Source of the DNA: Gymnorhina tibicen
Taxonomy: Eukaryota; Chordata; Aves; Passeriformes; Artamidae
Length of the DNA: 64,000 nt
Direction: 5' to 3'
Assembly (NCBI GenBank): GCA_013399875.1
Contig: VXAZ01008283.1
Coordinates: 682,001 to 746,000 of the forward strand
Shown here: in pieces, positions 40,201 to 51,302 of the stretch
Layout of the letters: each line of letters opens with the position of its first letter
Numbering within the stretch: position 1 is the first letter of the stretch
The notes under the pieces: generated by a model
What the model was told of the DNA's origin: nothing
Databases searched by the model: none
What the model saw: the letters and a program-made list of their open reading frames with translations, nothing else
Made by a program: the position numbers and the translations under genes

Positions 40201-42119
40201 TGAGGGTTTTTGGAGTGTGCACGTGTATATGACAGAGTAAAAGTCATCTGCCTCTGTATCAGTTACCATCACTTCAGCATTGTGTTCATATCAATGCATG
40301 ACACTCACTGCATCACTTCGTCTGCAATTAAACTTATGTCAAAAGCTCATACTTTTAATTGTTTTTAAGCATACTTATTTAAAATCCAAAGCAAAACTTT
40401 CATTTCTAGCTAAAACATCATTTGAGAAGCTTACAATATTTCTTTAACTGTCAGATTACTTTTTTCCCATGGTGAATAACTACAAAACCAAACAAACCTC
40501 CAGGTGTTTAGAACAGGCAGTTGTCACAGTGACTCCCAAAAGCTTTCCATCTTTTATGTTTCTTATGCTGGGGATTAGATCAATGATTTCCACTATTAGA
40601 TTATCTATGCAGCTGCTGATGGAGAAGGGAAATTTTTAAAATCTGTATTTGTCAAAGAAACAAATCAAATAATTAGAAAAGACCCATAGCTGTGTTTTAG
40701 CATTGTATTCTTTGCCTTTTTTCTTCCATTTCCGTATATTATCTGCTATCAACAACGGGAGAGCTGGAGCTGCAGACACCCACACTGACAGATTATTATA
40801 AGCAAAATCCTTTCAGACATAATGGAGAGTTAATTTTGAATAACACAGGTTAAAAAGGTATTCTCACTGAAAAAGACAACACCTAACATATTTACATTAG
40901 CTGGTGGAAGATAATTCACCTTACCAGCCACAGTGCAGTCAAAGGAAGCTGAGGATTTCAGTGCAACAAGCCATGGGCATATCCACACCCCACAATTTTA
41001 ACGTGTGAGCTTGTGGTAAGACAAAGAGACGTAGGCTGTAAGCAATGCCTGCTACAAGCAGCAGGCACCTGGCAGTCTGATGAGGGATTTTGCAATAGGA
41101 AGTAGCGTTCTTGAAGTCCTGAAATGAGATCGGTGTAAAAAGTAAGCAAAAACAACAAATAAAGGTAAACAAAGAATCTCTGCAATCCTTCAGTACACAC
41201 CAAATTCCATTGATAAAGCTGTAAATTCACTTCAGATGTTAAATACAGAAAAAAATTTATTGAAATCTCACAAAAATGGATACTTGCAGAGGCAAATTTA
41301 TGGTTTTAATGTGAAAGATGTAAAATACAATTTCATTCGGATTTATGACTGTGATATCATGATGGTGATTTATGTGTTTAAAAGCTGTGAAATCAGTCAT
41401 CTCAAATGAAACTGTAGCTGAGTTCATGTTTCTGTAGCAAGTCTCGGGTAAACGTCAGTGTCTAATACATTTTGAAGTAAAAATCTAATTGATATTTGTT
41501 ATTGCTTCTAATTAATGTCCATAAATGAAACATAGCTTCATGGTCATTATCTGTATTTTTTTCCTTCCTTGCAGGATTTTCTACCCCAGTAAGTCTCAGA
41601 GACTGGATTATTGGTTCCTCTTTCACTACACTAAGGGGGAGGAAATAAAAGAATATAAGCCAGCATCAGTCTAGGTTTTGCTTCTTTGTCAAGTCCCTGC
41701 TGGAGGTCTGAGCTGTGATTCAGCTCAAAGCAGATGTCCTCTGAGCCAGCCAAACCTTGAATATGTGCTCTCCTCACAGTGGGAAAATGCAGTGTTTCTG
41801 TACCAGGTGGGAAGTTGAGCTTGCTGGGAGACAGTCCCCCCAGTTCTTAAGGGACTGCACAGACAACTGAAGCACAGAGAGGGGCTGCTGCACTGCTAGT
41901 GAGATGTGGATGCCTTTCTACAGATGCTGGTTGGGGCTCTGGCTTGAAAAGAGAGTCTGCTGTTGTACTCGCCCTTATCTGGTGGCAGCAGAACAGTCAC
42001 CATTTCCTGAAAACACCCTGTCAGTCTGCTGGAGCCAGCCCTGGGGAGCTTAATTCAGTGTTGTGAGAGCATTCATGGTCTGTCAGTGGGCACTGAGGCA
42101 ATATGGGGCTGTCACTCCA
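34291..42119. other. Intergenic, no gene recognised
   Basis: About 7.8 kb of AT-rich sequence. It contains a CTA-type trinucleotide tract (37366-37413), a CTCF-like word (36934-36952, minus) and a possible 14-nt microexon (41575-41588). The minus-strand ORF at 36483-36848 and the small ORFs around 37000-37850 match no known protein. Confidence 0.5.
37366..37413. repeat. Imperfect (CTA/CTG)n trinucleotide repeat
   Basis: A run of CTA and CTG triplets broken once by TAG. It creates the poly-serine run seen in a minus-strand ORF, which is not a gene. Confidence 0.93.
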
Positions 42120-42926
42120 TGTCATGGCTTAACCCCAGCCAGCAGCTAAGTACCATGAAGCTGCTCGCTCACTCCCTCAACTCCCTGTGGGATGGGAGAG
42201 ATAATTGGAAAAAAAAAAGGTAAAACCTGTGGGTTGAGATAAGAACCATTTAATATTTGAAATAAAATACAATATAAAAATAGTAATAGTTGTATTAAAA
42301 ATGGAAATTAAAAGACAGAGAGAAAGGGAAATAAAACCCGAGAAAGGCAAGCAATGTGCAATCCAATTGCTCACCACCTGCTGACTGATGCCCAGCCCAT
42401 CACAGAGCACTGATCTGCAGCTCCTGGACAGCTTCCCCCAGTTTATAAAATGGACATGATGTTCTATGGCATGGAATATCCCTTTGGCCAGTTTGGGTCA
42501 GCTGTCCTGGCCATGCTCCCTCCCAGCTTCTTGTGCAGTTCCTCCCTAGCAGAGCATGGGAAACTGGAAACTTCTTGACTCGGGGTNGCTGACTGATGCC
42601 CAGCCCATCACAGAGCACTGATCTGCAGCTCCTGGACAGCTTCCCCCAGTTTATAAAATGGACATGATGTTCTATGGTATGGCATATCCCTTTGGCCAGT
42701 TTGGGTCAGCTGTCCTGGCCATGCTCCCTCCCAGCTTCTTGTGCAGTTCCTCCCTAGCAGAGCATGGGAAACTGGAAACTTCTTGACTCGGGGTGTGCAC
42801 TACTTTACAGCAATTAAAGCATCACTGTGTTACCAACATTATTCTCATAATGAATCAAAAAAACCACAGTACTGTACCAGCTACTAAGAAGAAAATTAAC
42901 TCTAGTCTAACCAAAAAAAAAGGACA
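42120..42926 (-). mobile_element. LTR of an avian endogenous retrovirus (contains assembly duplication)
   Basis: In the minus orientation it begins TGTCC and ends GCCATGACA, matching the typical ends of a widespread avian LTR. The plus strand starts TGTCATGGCTTAACCCCAGC. A segment near 42465-42545 is the reverse complement of part of the plus-strand LTR at 47670-48243 (the region reading CCAGGACAGCTGACCCAA). Minus-strand TATAAA words lie at 42440-42445 and again in the second copy of the duplicated block. Without the 208-bp duplication the length is about 599 bp. I found no perfect target-site duplication and no flanking viral genes. Confidence 0.8.
42380..42794. repeat. 207-bp tandem duplication separated by one N
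   Basis: Bases 42380-42586 and 42588-42794 are the same 207-bp sequence with two mismatches seen near their middle (GGCATGGAAT against GGTATGGCAT). The single unresolved base at 42587 lies exactly between them. Confidence 0.95.
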
Positions 42927-45900
42927 CTCTGTAACTACCCTCCATCTAGAGCCAGCTTTACATGGTACGGGATTTCTCACTACATAAAACACTGAATAAA
43001 GAAATTTGACGTAAGATTAATAACAGCTGCTGTTAAGTATAAGATCTAAAGGGCTTTATATATTTTGCTTGCTGTGAAACTATCTCTCTCATGTCTTTGT
43101 TATCTCCAAACAGTAGCTATTCTTGTCACTGAGAGCTCCTAAAGCCTAGTGGCTTCATAGTGTATTGACTCAGAACGAAGGTCAGAGTTCTGGTATTTGT
43201 GATCTATAATGTGCTTACCCAAGCAGACACAGCTGTAAAAGACCTCTTCGTGGTGTTTCTGCCACTCCAGAGAGAAGCTACAGCAGCGACCAGTTTGTTT
43301 TTTGAGGCCCGAGGGGCTGTAAGAGGTCAAACGTGTCTGACTGCAACCAGTCTGTATTATCAATTGAGGACTGCAGAGCTCATGTGGCTGACGTGCACCT
43401 TGTGAGGATGTTCTGCAGCACCAAGACTTGTGCCTTCAATGTATTTTGACTAAGGCAGGCACCTGCTGAATTAGTTTTCCTACTTGTACGAATTTCTTAC
43501 AGAGATAGAGGTGTCTTTCAAAATCTCCGGGAAAAGAATCTATACAAATGAAATATCTGAGCAAAATCCCTTCTAGAATTTCAAAAGTTCTTCATCTTGT
43601 CACTGGCTGTACAGGAAACTGAGGCACAGTTTGGAAGGACTGTTATGCCCAACTCCTTCATGCTGGACTTTGGTCTAACTAGTCCCTGTCTGAGAAGTAA
43701 GCGATTTGCCTTTGGAAACAGGTGAGATCTATATTAGAGAGCTTCAGATATTTATAATATATATGTCTAAATCTGAAATATTAATCTAGAACATCCCTGG
43801 CTATACTCAGTAGGGGAACAGACATTTCCTTAGTTAATTTCTTCTTCTTCATATCAAATACAGCTTAATTGTGGTGCACCTCACGGTGGAGACATAGAGT
43901 CAGCTGACATGATTTCTTCCAGGAGGCTGTTGTGGAGGGGCTGACCACCACTTGCTGAATACTCAGAGAAGCTGCAAAGCATGGCCCCACCAGCCCTGAG
44001 GATCATTTATGCCTCTGAAGCCAGCAGTTGCCTTGATACATCTCCCTTCACTATCTGGTTTTGCAATGCCACTGCTGCTGCCCTGTTCCTTTCATTCAGA
44101 AAATCACACAGGTACATCTAACCCGCACTGTAGTGCCTAAATATCTCTTAATATTTTGCAAGTAACACTGCAAAAAGGAAGAATAAACTTTCTTGAATGT
44201 GTACGGCCAACATTCTCCTATTCTGATCATCTCAAATTGTGTATTCTCAGCAAAATTTGTCCCGTGGCATTTAAGAAGGGATTATGCTACACATGAGCTG
44301 TTGTGCACATATCTTCCCAGTCTCAAAAGCATGGCTGCAGTACTTGAGGAGCAAACCAGGCACCCCGATGAAGGGTGTGATTAAACACTCACACTATTAT
44401 CCTGATTAACATGCAAATAAGCAATGCAAAACTGTTTACGGGATTCGAACAGTAATCACTGACCCACTTCAACAAATGAGGAATGCAATCACGCTCCACG
44501 TAAGGACAGTGAATACATTTCTTTTTGCCATTCATTTGAGCAGAAGGCTCTCTAATTTAGTGCTTTATCTTCAGAATATAAATGAGTTTCGTCTCATCTG
44601 AAGCTTTATTCGGTAAGATTGAAGAGAATTAGTCACACTGTTTTGTTCATATACTACCCTTCTGTATTAAAGGTACATTTGAAATTTAAAGATACATCTG
44701 AAATAAGGGAAAAACCCCAAAACCCAGCATAGTTAATCTGTTTGCATACGTTAAATTAACAAGAGAGTAAAAATAAAATGCACGTCTTTAGTTCGACTGC
44801 TACAGCGTGATCCAGTAGCACCACCTGCTGTTTACAGGGAGCACTGCAGCTTTAGTCAGACGCAATACATACTATTTTTGTATAGAAATGTACGTTTATT
44901 CCATAAGCATCTCTATGGTTTAATCTTCTCAAATGGCTATGAAACAGGCTTCTAAATTGCTTTCGTGCTCTCAGAAATGTCAGTCTAGGTGTCCTTTACA
45001 GGAAAGGCAGGTACTTAAATAGTGATAGACTTTTTGCAATGTACCCCATAATATTTAACAGTGCCATGAGATATATTTACTGGAAGACGTCTCTTTAGAT
45101 GCTTTAGCCTTACTGTTTTCTTTGTGGAAAATATTTTGGCAGAAACTCACATCTTGGCAGCAGTAAATTAGAAAGCCATTACACTGGTTCCAGTAAAGGA
45201 GAAAATAGAGCAGTGATATTTTTATTAGAGGGAATAAAATTCTAAAGCATTTACAGAGATCCACTTGAGGCTGCAGAAATTTAAACTAGCTTGTTAGTAA
45301 GTCAGAAAATTGTCTCATAAATGAACAAAGAATAATATATTTTTTTGTCCAAATCCAAGCACATTTTTAAGTAATTAATGAGCATATAATTTGCCCTTTT
45401 CCCTTTCTCTGTTTCTCTTCCCTCTTGCCTTGGTGCTGGGAATCCATGCCTTCCAGTGCATTTCTTGGTTTTCTCTGCAGCTTTGAGCTGTGCCTGGTAT
45501 TGGGAACCCAACAAGGGAGCAGCACCTGCAGCTGGTGCTGCATCAGCAGTGCAGAGATGCCCCACAGGAGAGCACCAAAACCCTCTCCTTCCTCCCTGTC
45601 CCCTCACATCTCACACCTGAGCATCTCACAAGAAGAGTAAATGCAGGTGCTGCTTCCCCTCCAGACTTACAACACAGCAAGAGGTTTCCTGCTTGTGGAA
45701 TTCATGGAAATGAACCAAAAGTCATTCACCTGTGTCTTATGCCTTTCCTCAAGGTTGGATGTGGAATTTGTCTAGTTCTGCCTGGGTGGTTAAAAAATTC
45801 ATTCTGCAGCTCACAGTGTCTCCTGGGCTGCCCAGAAAGAAGGTGGTGCATACTGGAGGTCTTTTGTGGTGCCTATTACTGTGCAGCTGCAGTCTCTCAC

Positions 45901-46434
45901 AAAAGCAGGCTCTGGGTTTCATTGCCCTACTGTCATTATGAGGTTTAAAAAGCCTAAGAGCAAAGGAACTTCTGCATTTACCTCAGTGGGTTTAGAAATA
46001 ACATCCTGCCAAGCAGTCTCTACTGTCATTGACATAATTATGGCTGTAGGAGTCCACAGAGTGCAGACAACTCTGCCAGCATGGCCTGGTGACATGATGG
46101 GGTCTCTGGGTGATGGGGTCCCTGGGTGTGTGATGGGGTCCCTGGGTAGGTGTGTGATGGGGGCCCTGGGTATGTGATGGAGGCCCTGGGTGTTAGACCA
46201 TCTCTCTGTGACAGAGAAAGGCTGGGCTAGGCTGTCCTAGTGCTTTGCTGCGGCAGCACTGGATACAGGCTGAAGTGCAGGACGTGGATCTGCACGTGGA
46301 TTTGGACGTGGATGACATTAACCTGCAGTTCAGTGGCATTATCCAGGGAGAGGAGGCATCCAGTCGTGCATAAGGCATTCAGAAACAAAATGTATGCCAT
46401 GGTTACACCTCAGTCAGAAAATAAATAAGCCCCA
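42927..46434. other. Intergenic, no gene recognised
   Basis: AT-rich sequence with a G/T-rich minisatellite at 46094-46192. The stretch 44390-44850 has few simple repeats and contains an octamer ATGCAAAT (44411-44418) and a CTCF-like word (about 44817-44832). It may be conserved noncoding DNA, but this cannot be shown from one sequence. ORFs around 45300-45950 match nothing known. Confidence 0.5.
46094..46192. repeat. Minisatellite, unit near GTGATGGGGTCCCTGGGT
   Basis: Five to six imperfect copies of an 18- to 26-bp unit, differing by TGTGT insertions and T-to-G changes. Confidence 0.9.
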
Positions 46435-46615
46435 TGCTGCCAATTGCACGCTCTTCCTTGGTGGGATGGGGAGAGAGAATCAGAAGAGTAAATGAGGGAA
46501 TTTATGGGTTGACATAAAGACAGTTTAATAGGGAAAGCAAAAGCTACATATGCAAGCAAAGCAAAAAATGGAATTCATTCACCACTGCCCATAGGCAGGC
46601 AGAGAGAGTTTAAGT
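46435..46615 (-). mobile_element. LTR remnant of an avian endogenous retrovirus
   Basis: The text from GGTGGGATGGGGAGAGA through GACAGTTTAATAGGGAAAGC to CACTGCCCATAGGCAGGCAG resembles the 3' part of common avian LTRs read in reverse. Only a fragment is present, with no terminal pair. Confidence 0.55.
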
Positions 46616-47669
46616 GACAAGTGGTTAAAGAGGAATAATTACAACTTCACTGTGGTAAAAAGAGCAAAAAAAGATCAAAGACATTGAATGAGAGATCTCG
46701 ACAGACTTCTAATGAATGCTTGTGATGCATACAAGAATGAAGTCAATATTTGCACCACTGATGCAAGAAAGCACAGAAAAGAAATCCTGGATACTTGTTA
46801 GGCTGAGAGGAATGAAAAATCCCCTGCAGCTGTTCCTGCATTCAGAATGAGAGATAAATTTCACAGAATGAGAGAGATAAATTCAGAACATGGAAAATCA
46901 GGGGAAATGGGCACCACTAGTTTATTCCAGATGGAAATCCACTACTTGTAGGTAAGTTTAATAAAACTAGTGGAATTTAAATAAAGACCCAGGAGAAAGC
47001 AAATGCCAAATTCCTATTGTAGCCAGGGCACAGTGGAAAAGAAACAGAGCTGAACAATTCATGAGGTGACTTAAGAAAACAGATGACATCTATTAAATAG
47101 GTAGTGCTGAAGTAATTACATCAGTGGAAATGGAAAGTAAAAGGTTTTTAAAAAAAGTTGATGCAAATAAAAAGTTATTGAAAAGATAAATGTGAACATT
47201 TGACTCAGATCAAGATAAGCCCAAAACATTACAGAAGGAGGGATGATGATTCAGAGCACTCCTTGGATGCAGGGCTGCAACTGTACACAAACAGTTTCCA
47301 CCGGATCTTAAGGAGTAATATATAGCACAAGTGCCCATAAAGTTTAGTAAAATAAAATTGTGTGCAGAGCTGCAGTTTATGATTAGGAAACACTGAAAAT
47401 GCACTGCACATGTAGCATCTAATTCAGAGGGGTTTGCTGATCCTCAACATGCTATTTCTCCTTCCTTGTAATAATTAGCCCGCGTAATTCAGGTTTAACA
47501 TGTAATTGAAGCAAAGGATCCAGACATATTTTCCTGCGAGCAAAACCAGCCAGCTATAATGCTAAGTATTTTTAAATTAATACATCCACTCTGGGCCCAC
47601 TGGTCCAAAACACACTCTGAAGGGAAATTTGTAGACCTGGTGAGAGGCTTGTAGAGTTACTCAGTTTTT
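46616..47669. other. Intergenic, nothing recognised
   Basis: A-rich sequence with no supported gene or repeat. Confidence 0.5.
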
Positions 47670-48243
47670 CTGCTATATTCTAGGACTGAGATGGAGTTCA
47701 TTTCCCCACAGCAGTCCTCACAGTGCTGTGCTGTGCACTGGTAGCTGGAAAGGTGCCGATAACACACCAGTGTTTTGGCTGCAGCTGAGCAGCACTGGCA
47801 CAGCATCAGCGCTGTCTCCCCAACTTCCTGGCTGGGGGTGGGCAAGATCCCGGCAGGGGACGCAGCCAGGACAGCTGACCCAAGTGCGCCAAAGGGATAT
47901 TCCATGCCATATGGTGCCAAGTCAGATATAAAAGCTAAGGGAAGGAAGAGGAAGGGGGGAAACTGGTTATTTACAGTATTTGCCTTTCGGAGAACTGCTA
48001 CACGTGCTGAAGCGCTGCTTCCCTGGGAAGCGGCTGAACATCATTGGCAGTGTGAAGTAAAGAATTAAACCCTTTTTTTTCTTTCTCTTTGCTTGTGTGC
48101 ATGCAAACTTTTGCTTTTGCTTTAGTAAACTGCCTTATCTCAACCTGCGAGTTGTTTTCCATCTTATTTTCCCTCCCCCGTCCAGCTGGGGAGTGATAAA
48201 GCAGCTTGGTGGGCACTTGGCATCCAGCCAAAGTCAACCCGCA
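47670..48243 (+). mobile_element. Solo LTR of an avian endogenous retrovirus
   Basis: A plus-strand LTR of about 574 bp. Its middle has GGACAGCTGACCCAAGTGCG followed by CAAAGGGATATTCCATGCC, the reverse complement of text in the minus-strand LTR at 42120-42926. A TATAAAA box lies at 47927-47933 and an AATTAAA poly(A)-like signal at 48063-48069. The right end reads CCAGCCAAAGTCAACCCGCA, giving a terminal CA at 48243. The left end is diverged and approximate. No viral coding sequence adjoins it. Confidence 0.75.
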
Positions 48244-49281
48244 TAAATAAGTCCCAAGAAACACCATAAAAAAAAGGAAAATTGAGCATTTGTGTTTTTC
48301 CCCCCACGTTTAAAGAACTCTGTGCCACAAACAGTAGTCTCAATTTTAATACTGTAAGCTCTTAGTAAAAGCAAAAATATATCAGCAATGCAAATCCCAT
48401 GTTAAACCCCCCACATTTTTTTTGGGAATAGAGCTTTGCAGAGACAACAGCTTATAGTGTTGCAACTCTTTTGCCATGTCTGAGCTGTCACTGCCATTCA
48501 AGGCCTACAGTGGACTTCTTAAATGGTTGTCAGTCTTAAAATATACAGCATTAGAAGGGGATTTGTAGTATATTCATGAAATCTCTAGAACTGCCAAATC
48601 ATTCAGCAATTTCATCTAGCATTTTGTAAATCACTTTGAAAGATCTCTTACTTGGTAAAACATTACAAAATGTGCAGTTCAGAGAGGCCACCTAGACAAT
48701 GTCCACAAGACTGGATCAGACACAGCAGCAATATTTCTACAGGATGCAGGACACCCCTGGTGATTTCATAGCACACAGGGCAGAACAGGAATGTTCTCTT
48801 GTTCCAGGGAGAGCAAAATGAGTGGGTCACAGAGACCTGGTAAATAACTCACCATTTTATAGTGACCTTTATGTCCTTCAGCAATTTTACCAAGCAGAGC
48901 CTGTGCTCAAAGGCTGAAAGAAGTTAATGAGTTGAAGGACAAAGCATGCCTAATGCAGTGGTTACTAATGCAGACCAACCTCCGACAGCACCGTGCTTTA
49001 ACAACCCAACTTCTGCACTTCAAGTTATTCTAAGTCTCAAACATTTTCTGAAATTTGTTTGTAACTTTAGTTATCTAGTTGGAGGCCAGCTTTGTAACTA
49101 GTGTTAATTGATTCTCAATTCCCTATGAAAAGATTACCAGAACAGTTTAGAATGTGTGTAAAAGAGAATATGAGTAACATTGCAAAGGAACCTATTTGCT
49201 CCGGTCCTAGATTGAACTTTAGGTGGTGGGAATGACACACTTTTGAAAAAAGAAGAACACATCCTCAAGTAATCTAATTGT
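48244..49281. other. Intergenic, nothing recognised
   Basis: AT-rich unique-looking sequence downstream of the THAP5 3' end. Confidence 0.55.
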
Positions 49282-49400
49282 TGTAGAATATAGTATACTA
49301 GAATAGTTCAGCTGGAAGGGGTGTAACAAGGATCACCTAGTGCACCTATCATGTCTAGTCAGGGACCAGATGATCTAGGACTTTTTCACTGTACTAGAGG
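49282..49400 (-). mobile_element. CR1 LINE 3' end fragment
   Basis: Antisense text: TAGAATAGTTCAGCTGGAAG, GATCACCTAGTGCACCTATC and GTCAGGGACCAG. It resembles a CR1 subfamily 3' end. It may lie just past the THAP5 polyadenylation site. Confidence 0.65.
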
Positions 49401-49615
49401 GTACAGCAAACCAGATCCAAAGGGTGGCACACCGACAGAATAAGCAGAAAGTATTCAAGCAAGTTGTTTCCCTCAAAATGAACTACAGTATCTGTCTACT
49501 GTAGTGATAGACCACGCACTAGAAATAGTTAATAAAATCAGTAAAGGGGAGTAATTTCTAGTATCTTGCACAGTAAAAGTCTGCTACTTTCACTAGCAAT
49601 CTACTCTGCAGAACA

Positions 49616-50363
49616 TTTATTTTCTTTAGTGTATTTTTACGAGTATTAGCATTAGCGTTACAGCTATAGGCTGTGAGGATCAATGCAGATGGCACTCACT
49701 AAGTAGTCAGAGCTTTCCCTTTTACTAAGTAGCAAAAACATCTGTGTTTAAGATTGCTTTCCACTTGAGCTGTATCATAACAAAAAAATAAAAAATGAGA
49801 TGGGTCTGTCCACTGGAACAATATTCTTAAGATAATTTTTGTTTCTAGAAACAAATGGAAGAAAACACTTTTTACGCAGAAACAATTTTAATAAGATCAA
49901 ACCATACAAAAAACTATCAGAACAAATGTTAGATGAACAGAAAACTAAAGAGCAATTGTTGCCTCACTGGACAATGTACATATATATATATATATATATA
50001 TAAAAAATTGTTCATTTTATATGCTTATTCTGTCCATTTTACTGCTGCCCCAAATGCAGGTGTTGTATGTTTCAGAGAAGCCTGCAGCTAAGAAAGTGTT
50101 AACTTATCTTTTACTAATTTGATTCATACACTTAAACAAACTCCGCTCAATTTAGGTATTTTTTTAATCTTACTTGGAAGTCATGTTTTACAGACAACAT
50201 TCTACCACTTAGCTTTGGCTCATGTAACATTTTAAACAATATTGCTATTCACACGATTAGCATTAGATGTTTGAAACACCATGACTGGAAAAAAAGGTTA
50301 ATTTGTCCAAATGTACAGTCAAAGAGGCTAACAAAATATTTTAGAACCATCAGTTGAAAGCCT
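49616..50363 (-). other. THAP5: THAP5 3' UTR (candidate extent)
   Basis: The segment downstream of the TAA stop is AT-rich and non-coding and includes a (TA)n run. The first AATAAA I noticed on the minus strand is at 49621-49616 (TTTATT on the plus strand). The real cleavage site is not determinable, and avian 3' UTRs often use several sites. Confidence 0.4.
49980..50003. repeat. (TA)n microsatellite
   Basis: About twelve uninterrupted TA units within the presumed THAP5 3' UTR. Length is likely to vary between individuals. Confidence 0.95.
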
Positions 50364-51302
50364 TTACTGTATCATAGTCACTTCAAGTGTTGTAAAGTAG
50401 TTTTCTACCATCTTCAGCTTTTCTTCAGAAAGCAGGTTTTCTTGCTTCAATTGTCCAATAAGAGCTTCCAAGGACCTGAGTCTCCCCAAAGTTTTCACCT
50501 CCTGCATTTCAAGTAAAGTTATCTTAGAATGGAGTTTTGAAATTTTTTGCCAGAGGTGATCTCTGTCTATGTCTTGTCTGCAGTATGAATGCTCGGTCTG
50601 CAGTATTTCATTTCCACCATATTCAATCACTTCTGTCTCCTCTGTGTCAAGAAACTCTTCCTCAAGAGGCAGGAAAGAACTACTTACTCTTTCAGGCTCT
50701 TCTGGACTCTCAGCTGGCATAATAATAGCAATGACAGACTCTTCACTTCCACTGAACTGTTCAATAGTTTGTGTGACTGTACTCAGTAAAACTGCATCTT
50801 CATTTGTCTGCACTTCACCAGAACAGACCACGTGAGGGACAGAATTTTCAACTGCATAGTCAGTAACCGACCCTAAAGCACTGTTCAGTTTCAGAGATGA
50901 ATTCAAGTACTCAGGGTCTGTAAATTGCAGGACTGTAGCTGTACAACTTCCTGGATCCTCTACAGAAGTATGAACACTGGGAGCTTCCATGCTCTGGACT
51001 GCTGCTGCCATTAAAACAGGATTAGGCTGATGCACATACTGCTTAGATGAATTATCAAGAATGACACTGTCTGCCTGAAAGCTGCTTTCATTTTGAAGTT
51101 GCAGGGTTTGAATTTGTAAAGGTTTACTCAATACAGTTGAGCAAACTACTTCTGCTTTTTCCTCTACATTTTGTGCAATTACAGGATTTTTCTTTGGTGT
51201 ACAAGGTTCAAGTGGTACAGATGCTTTCTCTGACACTACTTTTGTTTCTTCCTTGTCTTCTTTCTGTACCTGTTGTGGACTGTTCTGAGAAGAACCTTTT
51301 TC
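50364..51302 (-). CDS. THAP5: THAP5 coding exon 3 (terminal)
   Basis: This 939-nt exon encodes the last 312 residues and the TAA stop (50366-50364). The acceptor is a pyrimidine tract ending CTCCAG at 51303. It opens with EKGSSQNS. The middle is acidic and Ser/Thr-rich, with no recognised domain. The C-terminal part matches THAP5 strongly: the EHSYCRQDI segment with the HCF-1-binding motif, the HLWQK.SKLHSKITLLE segment, and a leucine-rich end finishing TTLEVTMIQ. The reading frame also runs upstream into the intron (to 51341), but the 13 residues there are translated polypyrimidine tract. Confidence 0.96.
   Translation of the reverse strand, partial: EKGSSQNSPQQVQKEDKEETKVVSEKASVPLEPCTPKKNPVIAQNVEEKAEVVCSTVLSKPLQIQTLQLQNESSFQADSVILDNSSKQYVHQPNPVLMAAAVQSMEAPSVHTSVEDPGSCTATVLQFTDPEYLNSSLKLNSALGSVTDYAVENSVPHVVCSGEVQTNEDAVLLSTVTQTIEQFSGSEESVIAIIMPAESPEEPERVSSSFLPLEEEFLDTEETEVIEYGGNEILQTEHSYCRQDIDRDHLWQKISKLHSKITLLEMQEVKTLGRLRSLEALIGQLKQENLLSEEKLKMVENYFTTLEVTMIQ

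Noticed and set aside
44440..44475. GATTCGAAC word resembling a tRNA T-loop
   Set aside because: No matching T-stem, acceptor stem, D-arm or anticodon arm could be placed on either strand.
42120..48243. A single provirus bounded by the LTRs at 42120 and 47670
   Set aside because: The two LTRs are in opposite orientation, and no gag, pol or env-like frames lie between them.
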